Of a stretch of DNA of 64,000 bases, positions 43,196 to 51,313 are shown in pieces. The stretch comes from Verrucomicrobiota bacterium. Its GTDB lineage: Bacteria; Verrucomicrobiota; Verrucomicrobiia; Limisphaerales; JAEYXS01. Location of the stretch: the NCBI GenBank assembly GCA_023431185.1, contig JAEYXS010000047.1, forward strand, positions 1 through 64,000, read 5' to 3'. Position numbers and translations under genes: made by a program. The notes beneath the pieces are model-generated. The model was not told the DNA's origin, ran no database searches, and saw only the letters and a program-made list of their open reading frames with translations. Position 1 is the stretch's first letter. Each line of letters opens with the position of its first letter.

Positions 43196-43597
43196 TTAAG
43201 ACGTAAATCCTGATCGCTTTGGTGGTCTGACATAATCAGGATTTGCCACCCGTCTAATATACTCATGAATTGCTTCAATCTCGGGCATTGGTCGCGTAGA
43301 AATTCGCTCGTACCGCCCAACACCCGCTTCTTCCATACTGCTGACGACGAACATCTCACCTTCAGTTCTTATGATTGTTTTCTCTCCCAGGTCATCTGGA
43401 ACCGTGCCTTTAGGGAAAATGCTTTCCTTCGCCAAAACACTTCGCACATGAGCAACCAACTGCGGCAGCAAGTCCGGTTGCTCTGCTCGAAAACGCCGAA
43501 CCCCTTCTGAAGTATGGCCATATCGAAGAACGTCTAGCGGGTGGGTTTTTGAAGCTCGTACACCTAATAGGTATTCAATCTGTTCTTGGGATAGCAT
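43196..43597 (-). CDS. Hypothetical protein, 133 aa
   Basis: Start placed at ATG 43597 (MLSQEQIEYLLGVRASKTHP), just downstream of the preceding stop; the longer frame to 43750 overlaps the upstream gene. Helix-rich start with the repeated-looking GHTSEGVRRFRAEQPDLLPQ, then a short strand GEMFVVSSMEEAG and a basic tail. No signal or membrane segment. Likely co-transcribed with the lipoprotein at 43611-44009 (13-base gap). Unknown function. Confidence 0.6.
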   Translation of the reverse strand: MLSQEQIEYLLGVRASKTHPLDVLRYGHTSEGVRRFRAEQPDLLPQLVAHVRSVLAKESIFPKGTVPDDLGEKTIIRTEGEMFVVSSMEEAGVGRYERISTRPMPEIEAIHEYIRRVANPDYVRPPKRSGFTS

Positions 43598-43610
43598 GGA
43601 CTCGCTCAGC

Positions 43611-44009
43611 TTATCGTTTCCGATCTCGTTTGAAAACTCGTGTATCACTCTTATCTGTTGGTGAATCAAAGAAAATGAGCTCCTCCCCGGCCAGTGCAAA
43701 CTGATTCGTAAAGTCAAATATCCGACCATCTTCTTGGGGAACTGATACAATTATCAAATCGCCTTGGATACGATAAGGTCTGGGTGTCCCAGCTTTTCCG
43801 TCAATGTGTTGCACTAGCATTCCATCATCACGGTATTCATTGGTTAAAGAATAGTCTCCTCCGCTCCTCGTCCAGAAACCAACTATTCCCAAGCCTGCTG
43901 ACGCCGGGCCCTTAACTTCATTACGCTCACATCCGTACGTAAGCAGCAACAAACATGCAGTTGAGGCGATCAGGGTGAATTTTAGACACTTTTGGGTCTT
44001 TTGCTCCAT
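43611..44009 (-). CDS. Small lipoprotein, 132 aa
   Basis: Signal with lipobox LTYGC (Cys near residue 27). Mature part beta-rich with the pattern IVGFWTRSGGDYSLTNEYRD, typical of small lipocalin-like or hypothetical calycin-style repeats (GFWxxx...DG). No specific family. Upstream of the 133-aa gene in a lower-GC islet. Confidence 0.6.
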   Translation of the reverse strand: MEQKTQKCLKFTLIASTACLLLLTYGCERNEVKGPASAGLGIVGFWTRSGGDYSLTNEYRDDGMLVQHIDGKAGTPRPYRIQGDLIIVSVPQEDGRIFDFTNQFALAGEELIFFDSPTDKSDTRVFKRDRKR

Positions 44010-44058
44010 TCTTTATCCTTGGTTAGTATTTGGCTTGATTTGGTTATTCCTGAAAAAA

Positions 44059-44140
44059 CCTCGCATACCACGCATGGATCATGCGCCCGCCTGAAAGAAT
44101 AACACCGGCAATTCAAAACCACCATCCATGATGATCTTGC
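44059..44140 (-). pseudogene. Fragment of a methyltransferase 3' end
   Basis: About 80 bases nearly identical (about 85%) to 44672-44751, the 3' end of the intact methyltransferase at 44660-45358. Translated on the reverse strand it gives GGFELPVLFFQ, as in the intact protein, and then loses the frame. It has no upstream body, so it is a remnant of a duplicated gene. Confidence 0.7.
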
Positions 44141-44154
44141 GGAATCATACGGCG

Positions 44155-44637
44155 TTATCTTGCAGCGGCTCCCCCCGATCCGGCTTGGAATGTTACCCTG
44201 TTCATGCGCACAAACTCGGCCAGATGCCGATATGCCACTTCGGCGGAATCCATCATACGGTAGCCGAGTTCGCACAGCTCGCCAGTTCCTTTCGAGCAGT
44301 GCTCTTTCATGTAAGCCTGACGTTTCGCACGATTTTGATGTGGGGCATTGAATGGAAAGAGCGCAACAGCCTCTTCGAGCCACAGCGCCATATCCTCGCA
44401 ACCGATCCTGCGATAAGCCTCGCTGAATATGGAGTAGTCTGGATTGCCTGGAAAATCCCCATCAAAGAAAAATGGCAATCCGCCGCTCTTTATCAGTTCG
44501 ACATGGCTACACACCGCCAAATAAGTCTGCCACTCGATGGATAGGGTAGCCAAATCCTTGCTTGGATTAAAACGGTCGTGGATCAAAGCGTCCGCTTCAG
44601 AAAGAATTTGTCTGTCATATGTCGAAAGGCCGCTCAT
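44155..44637 (-). CDS. DUF4375 (DMP19-like) family protein, 160 aa
   Basis: Matches DUF4375 in pattern: YLAVCSHVELIKSGGLPFFF, then FSEAYRRIGCEDMALWLEEA and ALFPF. Cytosolic, no signal. Family members are small proteins of unknown function, some with a DNA-mimic-like fold. It sits between the intact methyltransferase and the fragment of its 3' end, in the lower-GC islet. Confidence 0.75.
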   Translation of the reverse strand: MSGLSTYDRQILSEADALIHDRFNPSKDLATLSIEWQTYLAVCSHVELIKSGGLPFFFDGDFPGNPDYSIFSEAYRRIGCEDMALWLEEAVALFPFNAPHQNRAKRQAYMKEHCSKGTGELCELGYRMMDSAEVAYRHLAEFVRMNRVTFQAGSGGAAAR

Positions 44638-44659
44638 TTCAAATCATGTGATTTCCCCA

Positions 44660-45358
44660 TCAGTTTGACCCCCTCGCATACCACGCATGAATCAATCCCG
44701 TCTGAAAGAATAATACCGGCAATTCGAAGCCGCCACCCATGATAATTTCACTCACCTGTTGTGGCGGCAGGACGGCGACATCCCGCGTATAAGCCTCGCG
44801 CATCTTCTCCACTTCTTCTGGTGCAACGCCGTTGCCTTTCATGAGGGTGAACCAGACTTTCAGCAGGTCCCGGCAATCCGGCGCGTTCAGATCGCCCGCC
44901 AGATCGGCGCTGACCAAGATACCTCCTGGGTTTAGCCGATCGGCAATGCCTTGAAAGAACTGCGAGCGCTCCTGGCGATCCAAGAGGAACTGCGAGACGA
45001 GAAAAGCCGTGGCGGCATCGAAGGCTTTACCCGCTGGAAGAGAATCCAGATAGCCCGCATGGAACGTGCAGCGTGCGGTGATGCCCGCTTCCTCAGCGCG
45101 GTGGCGGAAGACCTCCAGCATAGGCACGGATGGTTCCACCGCGGTAAAGTTCCATCCGGGAAACTTTTTGGCCAGATAGAGGATTTCAGTGCCGGTGCCC
45201 GCTCCTACGCAAAGGATGCTTGCCGAAGCAGGCAGCTTCGCCAGCACGGCACTCGTGAGCAGGTGCAACGCGCTGTTGATCGGCGCCAGCTCGCTCCATT
45301 TCTGGTCATACGTAGCGGCCTGTTGATCGAAGATGGCGGTGATCGCTTCTTTCTGCAT
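44660..45358 (-). CDS. Class I SAM-dependent methyltransferase, 232 aa
   Basis: Rossmann-type motif I ASILCVGAGTGTEILYLAKK (about residues 43-62), motif II acidic FTAVEPSVPMLEV, and later YLDSLPAGKAFDAATAFLVS and GGILVSADLAGDL. This resembles small methyltransferases of the UbiE/tellurite-resistance style; the target is unknown. Start ATG 45358 (MQKEAITAIFDQQAATYDQK). Divergent from the gene fragment at 45462. Confidence 0.88.
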   Translation of the reverse strand: MQKEAITAIFDQQAATYDQKWSELAPINSALHLLTSAVLAKLPASASILCVGAGTGTEILYLAKKFPGWNFTAVEPSVPMLEVFRHRAEEAGITARCTFHAGYLDSLPAGKAFDAATAFLVSQFLLDRQERSQFFQGIADRLNPGGILVSADLAGDLNAPDCRDLLKVWFTLMKGNGVAPEEVEKMREAYTRDVAVLPPQQVSEIIMGGGFELPVLFFQTGLIHAWYARGSN

Positions 45359-45756
45359 CGGGTGATTAGATTGCTTGGCTGACGGAATGTTCGGTGAAGA
45401 TCATTGGAACGGCAACCGGAAACTCGCCAGTCACGCATCAAAAACCTACGTTGTCCCCGTCATGCAGCTCTTTTCACCAGCCATCGTCGAGTTCCTCCAA
45501 CATTACGCCCAGGACCAGCCTTTCCGCAGTACAGGATGCATCGGCGGAGTCGTGTTGAACGGATCGGATGGAAGGCCTCTTCGGGGGGAAGTGATTGCAT
45601 CACGGGCTTATGAAGAATTGAGCGGAGATTGGGTTGAGGGGCAGAAAGGGACGGATAGGGATGGGTCACTGACGGCGACACGACGTCCCTCCCCGGGTGG
45701 GCTATGCCCCAAATTTCAGGATTTCCTTTATGGCTGATTTGTGACAGAGTGTTCCC
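45359..45756. other. Intergenic region with a broken gene
   Basis: Contains the truncated methyltransferase-like start at 45462 and then about 200 bases of non-homologous sequence to the next gene at 45757. No other gene seen. Confidence 0.6.
45462..45737 (+). pseudogene. Truncated copy of the methyltransferase-like gene at 56493
   Basis: The first 27 or so codons (MQLFSPAIVEFLQHYAQDQP) match the start of the intact gene at 56493-57113 (MLMFTPAIAEFFQHYAHDQA), including the ten bases before the ATG (TTGTCCCCGTC). After RST the similarity stops and the frame continues through unrelated sequence to a stop at 45735-45737. A 5' fragment cut by a rearrangement. Confidence 0.7.
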
Positions 45757-46887
45757 ATGAGCTCCCTCAATCCGTTTTCTGGCAATCCAGAGGACCCTTT
45801 GTATGAGGTCAAGGCGGTGGAGAATGCACCCTTGGCCACGGTGATGGAGTTGCTCCAGCGGCGCGGGGTGGCGGTGCCTCATCCGGATGAGCTGACGGAG
45901 CATTCGTTGACGGCGAAGCTGTGGGAGATCGTGTATGCGCTGGCGGCGAGCCGCATCTTTTTCGTGAACAGTGATCATCTGAGCGACCGGCAGTTCTACT
46001 GCTTGTTGCTGGAGAAAATCCTGCCCGAGGAGACGGCGGATCTGACGCAGCATTATACGACGAATTGCCATTTCGACCTGATCGAGTATGCGGGGGAGGA
46101 GCAGGATGAGATCTTCCTGAAGTATTATGCGGATGAGGAGGATCGGAAGCTGTGGCTGGTGGGAGTGAAAGACTTGAGCATGCCGGCGCATGTGGATCTG
46201 CCGTATGCGCGGGATCGGTTCCTGCCGCAGCCGTGTCCGGCGAATCCGCATTCGGGGCGGGTGAAGGCGAACTTCGATTTCGCGGAGGAAAAGATCGTGT
46301 TGCTGGGCGAGACGGATGAGGAGGAAGATCCGTTGGGCCTGGACGAGGTGGATCACGAAATACGCATCCACCGGCTGAAGCAGGATATCGAGGAGACGAC
46401 GGGGCAGACGTTCACGAGTTTGAAGTCGCCGAATTGCCCGCCGGACCTGGAGGCGGCATTCCTGGAGAATGTGAAGCGGGTGGAGACGGAGGGGTGGATC
46501 AAGCCGTTCGACAAGCTGGTGGCGAAGGGGTTCGCCTTGCCGGAGCCGGAGACGCTGACGGATGCGGCGCTGACGGCGAAGCTGGTGGAGCTGATCCAGA
46601 CCTTGGGCAAGCGCGGGTTCTTCCTGCATAACACGAATCATCTGAGTGATCGGGAGTTGTACTCCTATCTGTGGCATGACGGCCTGCGGGAGGAGATCAT
46701 GCCAGGGGGCGCGTGGCATCTGGACCTGATCGGCAGCGGGAGCGCAGAGGCGGTGCAGGCGTGGTTGCGCTACTATGCGAGTGAGGAGGAGCGCCAAAAG
46801 TGGGCGAAGGAATGGCCGGATGACAAAATCCCGCCGCACGAGGAACCGAAGTATCAGCGTGATGCGAAGCTGCCGAAGGGGGACTGA
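45757..46887 (+). CDS. Duplicated-domain hypothetical protein, 376 aa
   Basis: Cytosolic, acidic, no signal peptide. It contains two copies of a roughly 100-residue domain: residues about 30-135 and about 250-350. Shared features: a helix with LTAKLWEIVYAL / LTAKLVELIQTL, FFVNSDHLSDRQFYCLLLE / FFLHNTNHLSDRELYSYLWH, then HFDLI / HLDLI and YYADEEDRKLW / YYASEEERQKW. The linker between copies is acidic. No family recognised. GC and codon use are typical of the chromosome, unlike the islet behind it. Confidence 0.75.
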   Translation: MSSLNPFSGNPEDPLYEVKAVENAPLATVMELLQRRGVAVPHPDELTEHSLTAKLWEIVYALAASRIFFVNSDHLSDRQFYCLLLEKILPEETADLTQHYTTNCHFDLIEYAGEEQDEIFLKYYADEEDRKLWLVGVKDLSMPAHVDLPYARDRFLPQPCPANPHSGRVKANFDFAEEKIVLLGETDEEEDPLGLDEVDHEIRIHRLKQDIEETTGQTFTSLKSPNCPPDLEAAFLENVKRVETEGWIKPFDKLVAKGFALPEPETLTDAALTAKLVELIQTLGKRGFFLHNTNHLSDRELYSYLWHDGLREEIMPGGAWHLDLIGSGSAEAVQAWLRYYASEEERQKWAKEWPDDKIPPHEEPKYQRDAKLPKGD

Positions 46888-46911
46888 GCGGAAAGCGTTT
46901 TCAGAAAAAGG

Positions 46912-46945
46912 AAACAGCGGCTCAGGGTTACCCGAGCCGCTGTTT
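46912..46945. terminator. Bidirectional terminator
   Basis: AAACAGCGGCTC and GAGCCGCTGTTT form a 12-bp stem with a 10-base loop, lying between the convergent stops of the duplicated-domain gene and icd. T-runs are short on both strands. Confidence 0.75.
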
Positions 46946-46969
46946 CACTAAATGCTTCTGCCTACATCA

Positions 46970-48325
46970 TCACATGTGCGCGATGATGTTGTCACCGAAC
47001 TCGGAGCACTTGATCTGCGTGCCGCCTTCCATCAGGCGCGCGAAGTCATAGGTCACGCGCTTGCTGCCGATGGCGCCGTTCAGACCCTTGATGATGAGGT
47101 CGGCCGCTTCCGTCCAGCCCATATAGCGGAGCATCATCTCGCCGGAGAGGACGACCGAGCCGGGGTTCACCATGTCTTTGCCGGCATACTTCGGCGCGGT
47201 GCCGTGCGTGGCTTCGAAGATGGCGTGGCCGCTGACGTAATTGATATTGCCACCAGGAGCGATGCCGATACCGCCGACTTGAGCCGCGAGGGCGTCGGAG
47301 AGGTAGTCACCGTTCAGGTTCAGCGTAGCGATGACGTCGAAGTCTTCCGGACGCGTGAGCACCTGCTGCAGCGCGATGTCGGCGATGGCGTCCTTGATGA
47401 GGATGGCGCCACCGGCGAGCGCGGCCTTCTGTTCGGCATTGGCGGCTTCTTCGCCCTTTTCCTTCTTGGTGGCTTCCCATTGGGCCCAAGTATAGACCTT
47501 GTCACCGAAGATGCGCTTGGAGGCACCGTAAGCCCAGTCGCGGAAGGCACCTTCCGTGAACTTCATGATGTTGCCCTTGTGCACGATGGTCACGCTCTTG
47601 CGCTTGTTCGTGATAGCGTAATCCACTGCGGCCTTCATGAGGCGGATGGTGCCGACGGCGGACACCGGCTTGATACCGATACCGACCTCGACCGGCGGAG
47701 CGCCGTGGCCACCGGAGGCCTGCGCCATGTATTCCGCGATCTTCTCCTGCGTTCCGAAACGGATCTTGGCGAAATCTTTCGGGAATTCCTTGGCAAGGAA
47801 GTCCAGCATCTTCTGGGCTTCGGGCGTGCCGCCCTTGAACTCGATACCGGCGTAGATATCTTCCGTGTTCTCGCGGAAGATGACCATCTCCACCTTTTCC
47901 GGGGCCTTCACGGGGCTCGGAACGCCGGTGAAATATTGCACCGGGCGCAGGCAGACGTAGAGGTCCAGCATCTGGCGCAGCGCGACGTTCAAAGAACGGA
48001 TGCCACCGCCGACGGGCGTGGTGAGCGGTCCTTTGATGCCCACGAGGAATTCCTTGAAAGCTTCCACGGTATCATCCGGCAACCAGTTGTTGTATTGCTT
48101 GAACGAGGCTTCACCGGCGGACACTTCCATCCAGGAGATCTTCTTCTGACCGCCGTAGGCTTTCTGCACCGCGGCATCGAAGACGCGGACGCTGGCCGCC
48201 CAGATGTCCGGGCCCGTGCCGTCACCGCGGATGAACGGGATGATGGGGTTGTTGGGGACTTGGAGGACACCCTTGCTGATGGAGATCTTCTCGCCAGCGG
48301 GGACAGTGCAGGTCGTGTAGGCCAT
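46970..48325 (-). CDS. icd: Isocitrate dehydrogenase (NADP-dependent)
   Basis: TCA-cycle enzyme oxidising isocitrate to 2-oxoglutarate with CO2 release. 451 aa, slightly longer than E. coli Icd. Signatures: IPFIRGDGTGPDIW, substrate Ser in the PLTTPVGGGIRSLNVALRQM stretch, LDLYVCLRPVQYF, EDIYAGIEFK, VTIVHKGNIMKFTEGAF, NLNGDYLSDALAAQVGG and THGTAPKYAGK. The NADP-type specificity loop is not clearly readable here, so cofactor preference is by family. Start ATG 48325 (MAYTTCTVPAGEK). Confidence 0.96.
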   Translation of the reverse strand: MAYTTCTVPAGEKISISKGVLQVPNNPIIPFIRGDGTGPDIWAASVRVFDAAVQKAYGGQKKISWMEVSAGEASFKQYNNWLPDDTVEAFKEFLVGIKGPLTTPVGGGIRSLNVALRQMLDLYVCLRPVQYFTGVPSPVKAPEKVEMVIFRENTEDIYAGIEFKGGTPEAQKMLDFLAKEFPKDFAKIRFGTQEKIAEYMAQASGGHGAPPVEVGIGIKPVSAVGTIRLMKAAVDYAITNKRKSVTIVHKGNIMKFTEGAFRDWAYGASKRIFGDKVYTWAQWEATKKEKGEEAANAEQKAALAGGAILIKDAIADIALQQVLTRPEDFDVIATLNLNGDYLSDALAAQVGGIGIAPGGNINYVSGHAIFEATHGTAPKYAGKDMVNPGSVVLSGEMMLRYMGWTEAADLIIKGLNGAIGSKRVTYDFARLMEGGTQIKCSEFGDNIIAHM

Positions 48326-48430
48326 GTGCGTTAATCGTTAGCGTTAAAAATGCGTAGGACGGTTTAACGGCTCCGGGCAATCGCCGCAAGCGGATTGCGA
48401 GCGTTCGGGGCATAAGCCCACCTAAATGGC

Positions 48431-49072
48431 TCAATAATCCCAGTTCCAGTCTTCCCACACGACGAGGTTCTCCACCTTCCCTTGAGCGTCGAAGCTGGTG
48501 CGCAGCAATTCCACTTTGACACCCGTCAGATAGCCCGATTTGATGAAAACCCATTCATAACTCAATTGCTCATCGAAATAGAGGCTGGTGCTGGTAGGTT
48601 CTCCAAACCATGCCTTCAGTTCTGTTAAGGTGGTTTCACCTTCCTTGATGCTACGGGTATCCAAAGTGTGCGCGATGGTTCCGCCGGCCGCATCCCCATA
48701 CACACGGCTGTTCCAGACCACATTGCCGCGCGAGTGATGGACTTTGGTCACCTTGCGGTCCGCCGTGTATAGAACGGTCAGGCTGTCCACCACTGTCGGC
48801 CCGTCATAGCCGGAATCGGCGGGTAGAAAGCGGTAATCTTTCTCCTGTGCCACGAAACGGTCGATGGCCAGTTCCTTGAAGCCGCGTGCGGAGAAATCAG
48901 GTTTGCCGAGGAGCTTGATCACATCATCCCGGGACATGCCTTCGCGCACCTCGCCTTTGGCCGAGACCTCCAGTTTCTTTCCAGACGTCTGGCAACCACT
49001 CAGGATGACTGCCATGACCAGAGTGCTGCACAGCTTGGCCAACCAATTCAACACACGCTCATTCACGGGCAT
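48431..49072 (-). CDS. SmpA/BamE-like lipoprotein
   Basis: Start at 49072 (MPVNERVLNWLAKLCSTLVM) gives a signal with lipobox VILSGC (Cys near residue 27). Residues about 40-60 (GEVREGMSRDDVIKLLGKPD) match the BamE/SmpA alpha-beta motif; a second similar motif occurs later (TTLTELKAWFGEPTSTS). BamE-type domains assist outer membrane protein assembly, but this is larger (213 aa) with two units, so the exact role is open. Start at 49108 would add 12 residues. Confidence 0.75.
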   Translation of the reverse strand: MPVNERVLNWLAKLCSTLVMAVILSGCQTSGKKLEVSAKGEVREGMSRDDVIKLLGKPDFSARGFKELAIDRFVAQEKDYRFLPADSGYDGPTVVDSLTVLYTADRKVTKVHHSRGNVVWNSRVYGDAAGGTIAHTLDTRSIKEGETTLTELKAWFGEPTSTSLYFDEQLSYEWVFIKSGYLTGVKVELLRTSFDAQGKVENLVVWEDWNWDY

Positions 49073-49230
49073 ATAACGCTTTCTAAAATTAGATTGTTCT
49101 GGGTCCATGCCTCCTCAGAGGATCGAATGGTTTTATTTTCTCGCTTAACGACCGCCAAGGCAAGCGTAAGCTGTGGCTCCCCTCAGCTTTCTTGTTTATT
49201 CCTATGGGAAGAACCGGTAAACATCTCCCC

Positions 49231-50289
49231 ATGACCACCCATTTATCGCGTTTGCTGGTTGCTGGTGTTTTGGCGGCTTCGGCCATGATAGCCCAGGCGG
49301 AGCGTATCGTCCTGGTAGCCGGCGCAGGCAAAGACGCTGTCGGCATCCCGGCGTTGGAGGCCAAGCTCAAAGAACCTTTCGGCACGGAGTTCGACAGTGC
49401 CGGGAACATGTGGATCGTGGAGATGGTCTCTGGCAACCGCCTGCTCATGGTGGACGCCAAGGGCACGCTCACCCATGTGGCTGGGCAGTTGAAGCCGGGT
49501 GATTCCGGTGATGGCGGTCCCGCCCTGGCCGCGCAGTTCAATGGCCCGCATAACCTCGCCGTGCTGCCGGATGGCAATGTGCTCATCGGCGACACGTGGA
49601 ATGGCCGCGTGCGCAAAGTGGATGTGAAGTCCGGCAAGGTGACGAGCATCGCGGGTTTCAATGTGACCGGGCCCAAGGCCAGAGGTTCGGGCCCGTATTG
49701 CATCACTTTGGATTTCACCGGCACCCAGCTTTACATCGCGGACCTGCGACGGGTGCATGTCATTGATCTTAAGACGGGCAAATCCAAGGTCGTGGCGGGC
49801 AACGGGCAGAAGGGTGTGCCGGCGGATGGAGCCGTCGCGACGGAAGCCCCCTTGGTCGATCCGCGCGCTGCGGCGGCTGACCGTCTGGGCAACGTCTATA
49901 TCCTCGAGCGTGGCGGCAACGCCCTCCGCGTGGTGGACAGGGAGGGGAAGATCAAAACGGTGGTGAACGCCAGCGGCAAGAAAGGTGGCACGGGTGATGG
50001 CGGTCCCGCGCTGGAAGCCACGATGAACGGGCCGAAACACCTGTGCATCGACAAGGACAACAGCGTGATCATCGCGGATGCCGAGAGCCATCTGATCCGC
50101 CGTTATCAACCGAAGGATGGGATGATCACACGCATCGCGGGCACGGGAGTAAAAGGCAACGCCGGGGTGGGCGGTGATCCGAAGAAAGTGCAACTGGCGC
50201 GTCCGCATGGCGTGACGGTGCATCCGAAGACGGGTGAGCTTTACATCACGGACAGCTACAATGACCGGGTGTTGAAGATTGTGCCCTAA
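49231..50289 (+). CDS. Secreted NHL-repeat beta-propeller protein
   Basis: 352 aa from ATG 49231 (MTTHLSRLLVAGVLAASAMI); a standard signal peptide with cleavage after IAQA. The rest is NHL repeats: PHNLAVLPDGNVLIGDTWNG, DPRAAAADRLGNVYILERGG, PKHLCIDKDNSVIIADAESH, RPHGVTVHPKTGELYITDSY, about five to six blades. Such periplasmic propellers bind proteins or ligands; substrate unknown. Upstream ATG at 49192 is not needed. Next gene is an ECF sigma factor. Confidence 0.88.
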   Translation: MTTHLSRLLVAGVLAASAMIAQAERIVLVAGAGKDAVGIPALEAKLKEPFGTEFDSAGNMWIVEMVSGNRLLMVDAKGTLTHVAGQLKPGDSGDGGPALAAQFNGPHNLAVLPDGNVLIGDTWNGRVRKVDVKSGKVTSIAGFNVTGPKARGSGPYCITLDFTGTQLYIADLRRVHVIDLKTGKSKVVAGNGQKGVPADGAVATEAPLVDPRAAAADRLGNVYILERGGNALRVVDREGKIKTVVNASGKKGGTGDGGPALEATMNGPKHLCIDKDNSVIIADAESHLIRRYQPKDGMITRIAGTGVKGNAGVGGDPKKVQLARPHGVTVHPKTGELYITDSYNDRVLKIVP

Positions 50290-50291
50290 TC

Positions 50292-50358
50292 GGTAGCCGC
50301 GTGATGAGGCTCCACCATTGGTTGAACTCAGTCAGAGCCTCCTTACTTCGGCTGCTAC
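50292..50358. mobile_element. REPIN-like inverted pair, family C (second copy)
   Basis: Arms GGTAGCCGCGTGATGAGGCT (50292-50311) and AGCCTCCTTACTTCGGCTGC.. (50336-50358) pair imperfectly. The right arm closely matches the right arm of the family C copy at 26395-26416. It lies between the NHL gene and the sigma factor start. Confidence 0.5.
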
Positions 50359-50369
50359 GAATTTGAACC

Positions 50370-51119
50370 ATGACCAGCACTCACGATAAAGCCGAGACCG
50401 TGCTTGGCGCCGCACGCGAGTTTGCCACCACGCGCTGGAGCGTGGTCATGGCGGCGGGCACACCGGCTTCGCCGCGTTCAGCGGATGCGCTGGCGCAGCT
50501 TTGCCAGGCCTATTGGTATCCGCTCTACGCCTATGTGCGGCGGCAGGGGCACAGCGCCCATGATGCGCAGGATCTCACACAGGAGTTTTTCACCCGCTTG
50601 CTGGAGAAGAACTATCTTGCCGCCGTAAGCCGGGAGAAAGGCCGCTTTCGTTCGTTCCTCCTCGCCGCGCTCAAACACTTCCTCGCGAATGAATGGGACA
50701 AGGCCCGCGCACTGAAACGTGGTGGCGGACAGGAGATCATCCATCTGGATGCGCACGATGCCGAGACCCGATACAGCCTGGAACCCAAGGAAGTGCTCTC
50801 CGCCGACAAGATCTACGAGCGCCGCTGGGCGATGCTGCTGCTGGACCGCGTCTTGAACCGGTTGCGTGAAGAGCAGGTGGCTGCGGGCAAGGGCGAACAG
50901 TTCGACCTGCTCAAGACGTGTCTGCTGGGTGAGCGTTCCTCGGTGCCGTATCTGGAACTGGCCGGGCAACTCCGAATGACGGAGGGGAATGTGAAAGTGA
51001 CTGTACACCGTCTGCGCCAGCGTTACCGGGAATTGCTGCGGGCGGAGATCGCCGAGACCGTTGCTTCCCCGGCCGATGTGGACGAAGAATTGCGACAGTT
51101 GTTCGCGGCCTTGAGTTGA
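50370..51119 (+). CDS. ECF-type RNA polymerase sigma factor
   Basis: 249 aa. Region 2 includes LAQLCQAYWYPLYAYVRRQG, HDAQDLTQEFFTRLLEKNYL and FRSFLLAALKHFLANEW; region 4 helix-turn-helix near LAGQLRMTEGNVKVTVHRLR. The long linker between regions and the ATRWSVV opening are typical of the PVC ECF groups that pair with Ser/Thr kinases. Start ATG 50370. The kinase at 51314 lies 195 bases downstream on the same strand, so the pair may form a signal-to-transcription unit. Confidence 0.9.
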   Translation: MTSTHDKAETVLGAAREFATTRWSVVMAAGTPASPRSADALAQLCQAYWYPLYAYVRRQGHSAHDAQDLTQEFFTRLLEKNYLAAVSREKGRFRSFLLAALKHFLANEWDKARALKRGGGQEIIHLDAHDAETRYSLEPKEVLSADKIYERRWAMLLLDRVLNRLREEQVAAGKGEQFDLLKTCLLGERSSVPYLELAGQLRMTEGNVKVTVHRLRQRYRELLRAEIAETVASPADVDEELRQLFAALS

Positions 51120-51120
51120 C

Positions 51121-51230
51121 GGGGCGCGACTCTGTGAGTCGCAGCGGGTCCGAAGCAATGAATACGGCACAGATCATTCGCGGGTTCCGTTGGCAAGGCG
51201 GAGCCGCTGCGGGTCACAGACCCGCGCCCC
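51121..51230. mobile_element. REPIN-like inverted pair, family B, covarying arms
   Basis: 27-base arms at 51121-51147 and 51204-51230 flank 56 bases. Arm 1 has inner stem GACTC/GAGTC; inverted arm 2 has GGGTC/GACCC at the same place, so both changed bases are compensated. Head GGGGCGCG and tail GCAGCGG are conserved and match the 3567 and copA copies (GGAGCGCG... GCAGCAA). Located between the sigma factor and its likely kinase partner. Confidence 0.7.
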
Positions 51231-51313
51231 AAGCAGGGAAAAGATTTCCTGTAACCTTGCCCGGGGAAATCTTCTGTAAGGGGTGAAGCCGGGCTGTGCC
51301 TGGCGACACAAAC

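Noticed and set aside
45460..46839. 459-residue open frame antisense to the duplicated-domain gene
   Set aside because: Repetitive Arg/Gln/Leu/Pro content is the reverse-strand image of the real gene, which has an internal duplication and normal composition.
46952..48334. 460-residue open frame antisense to icd
   Set aside because: Icd is unmistakable on the other strand; the antisense frame shows no fold-like pattern.
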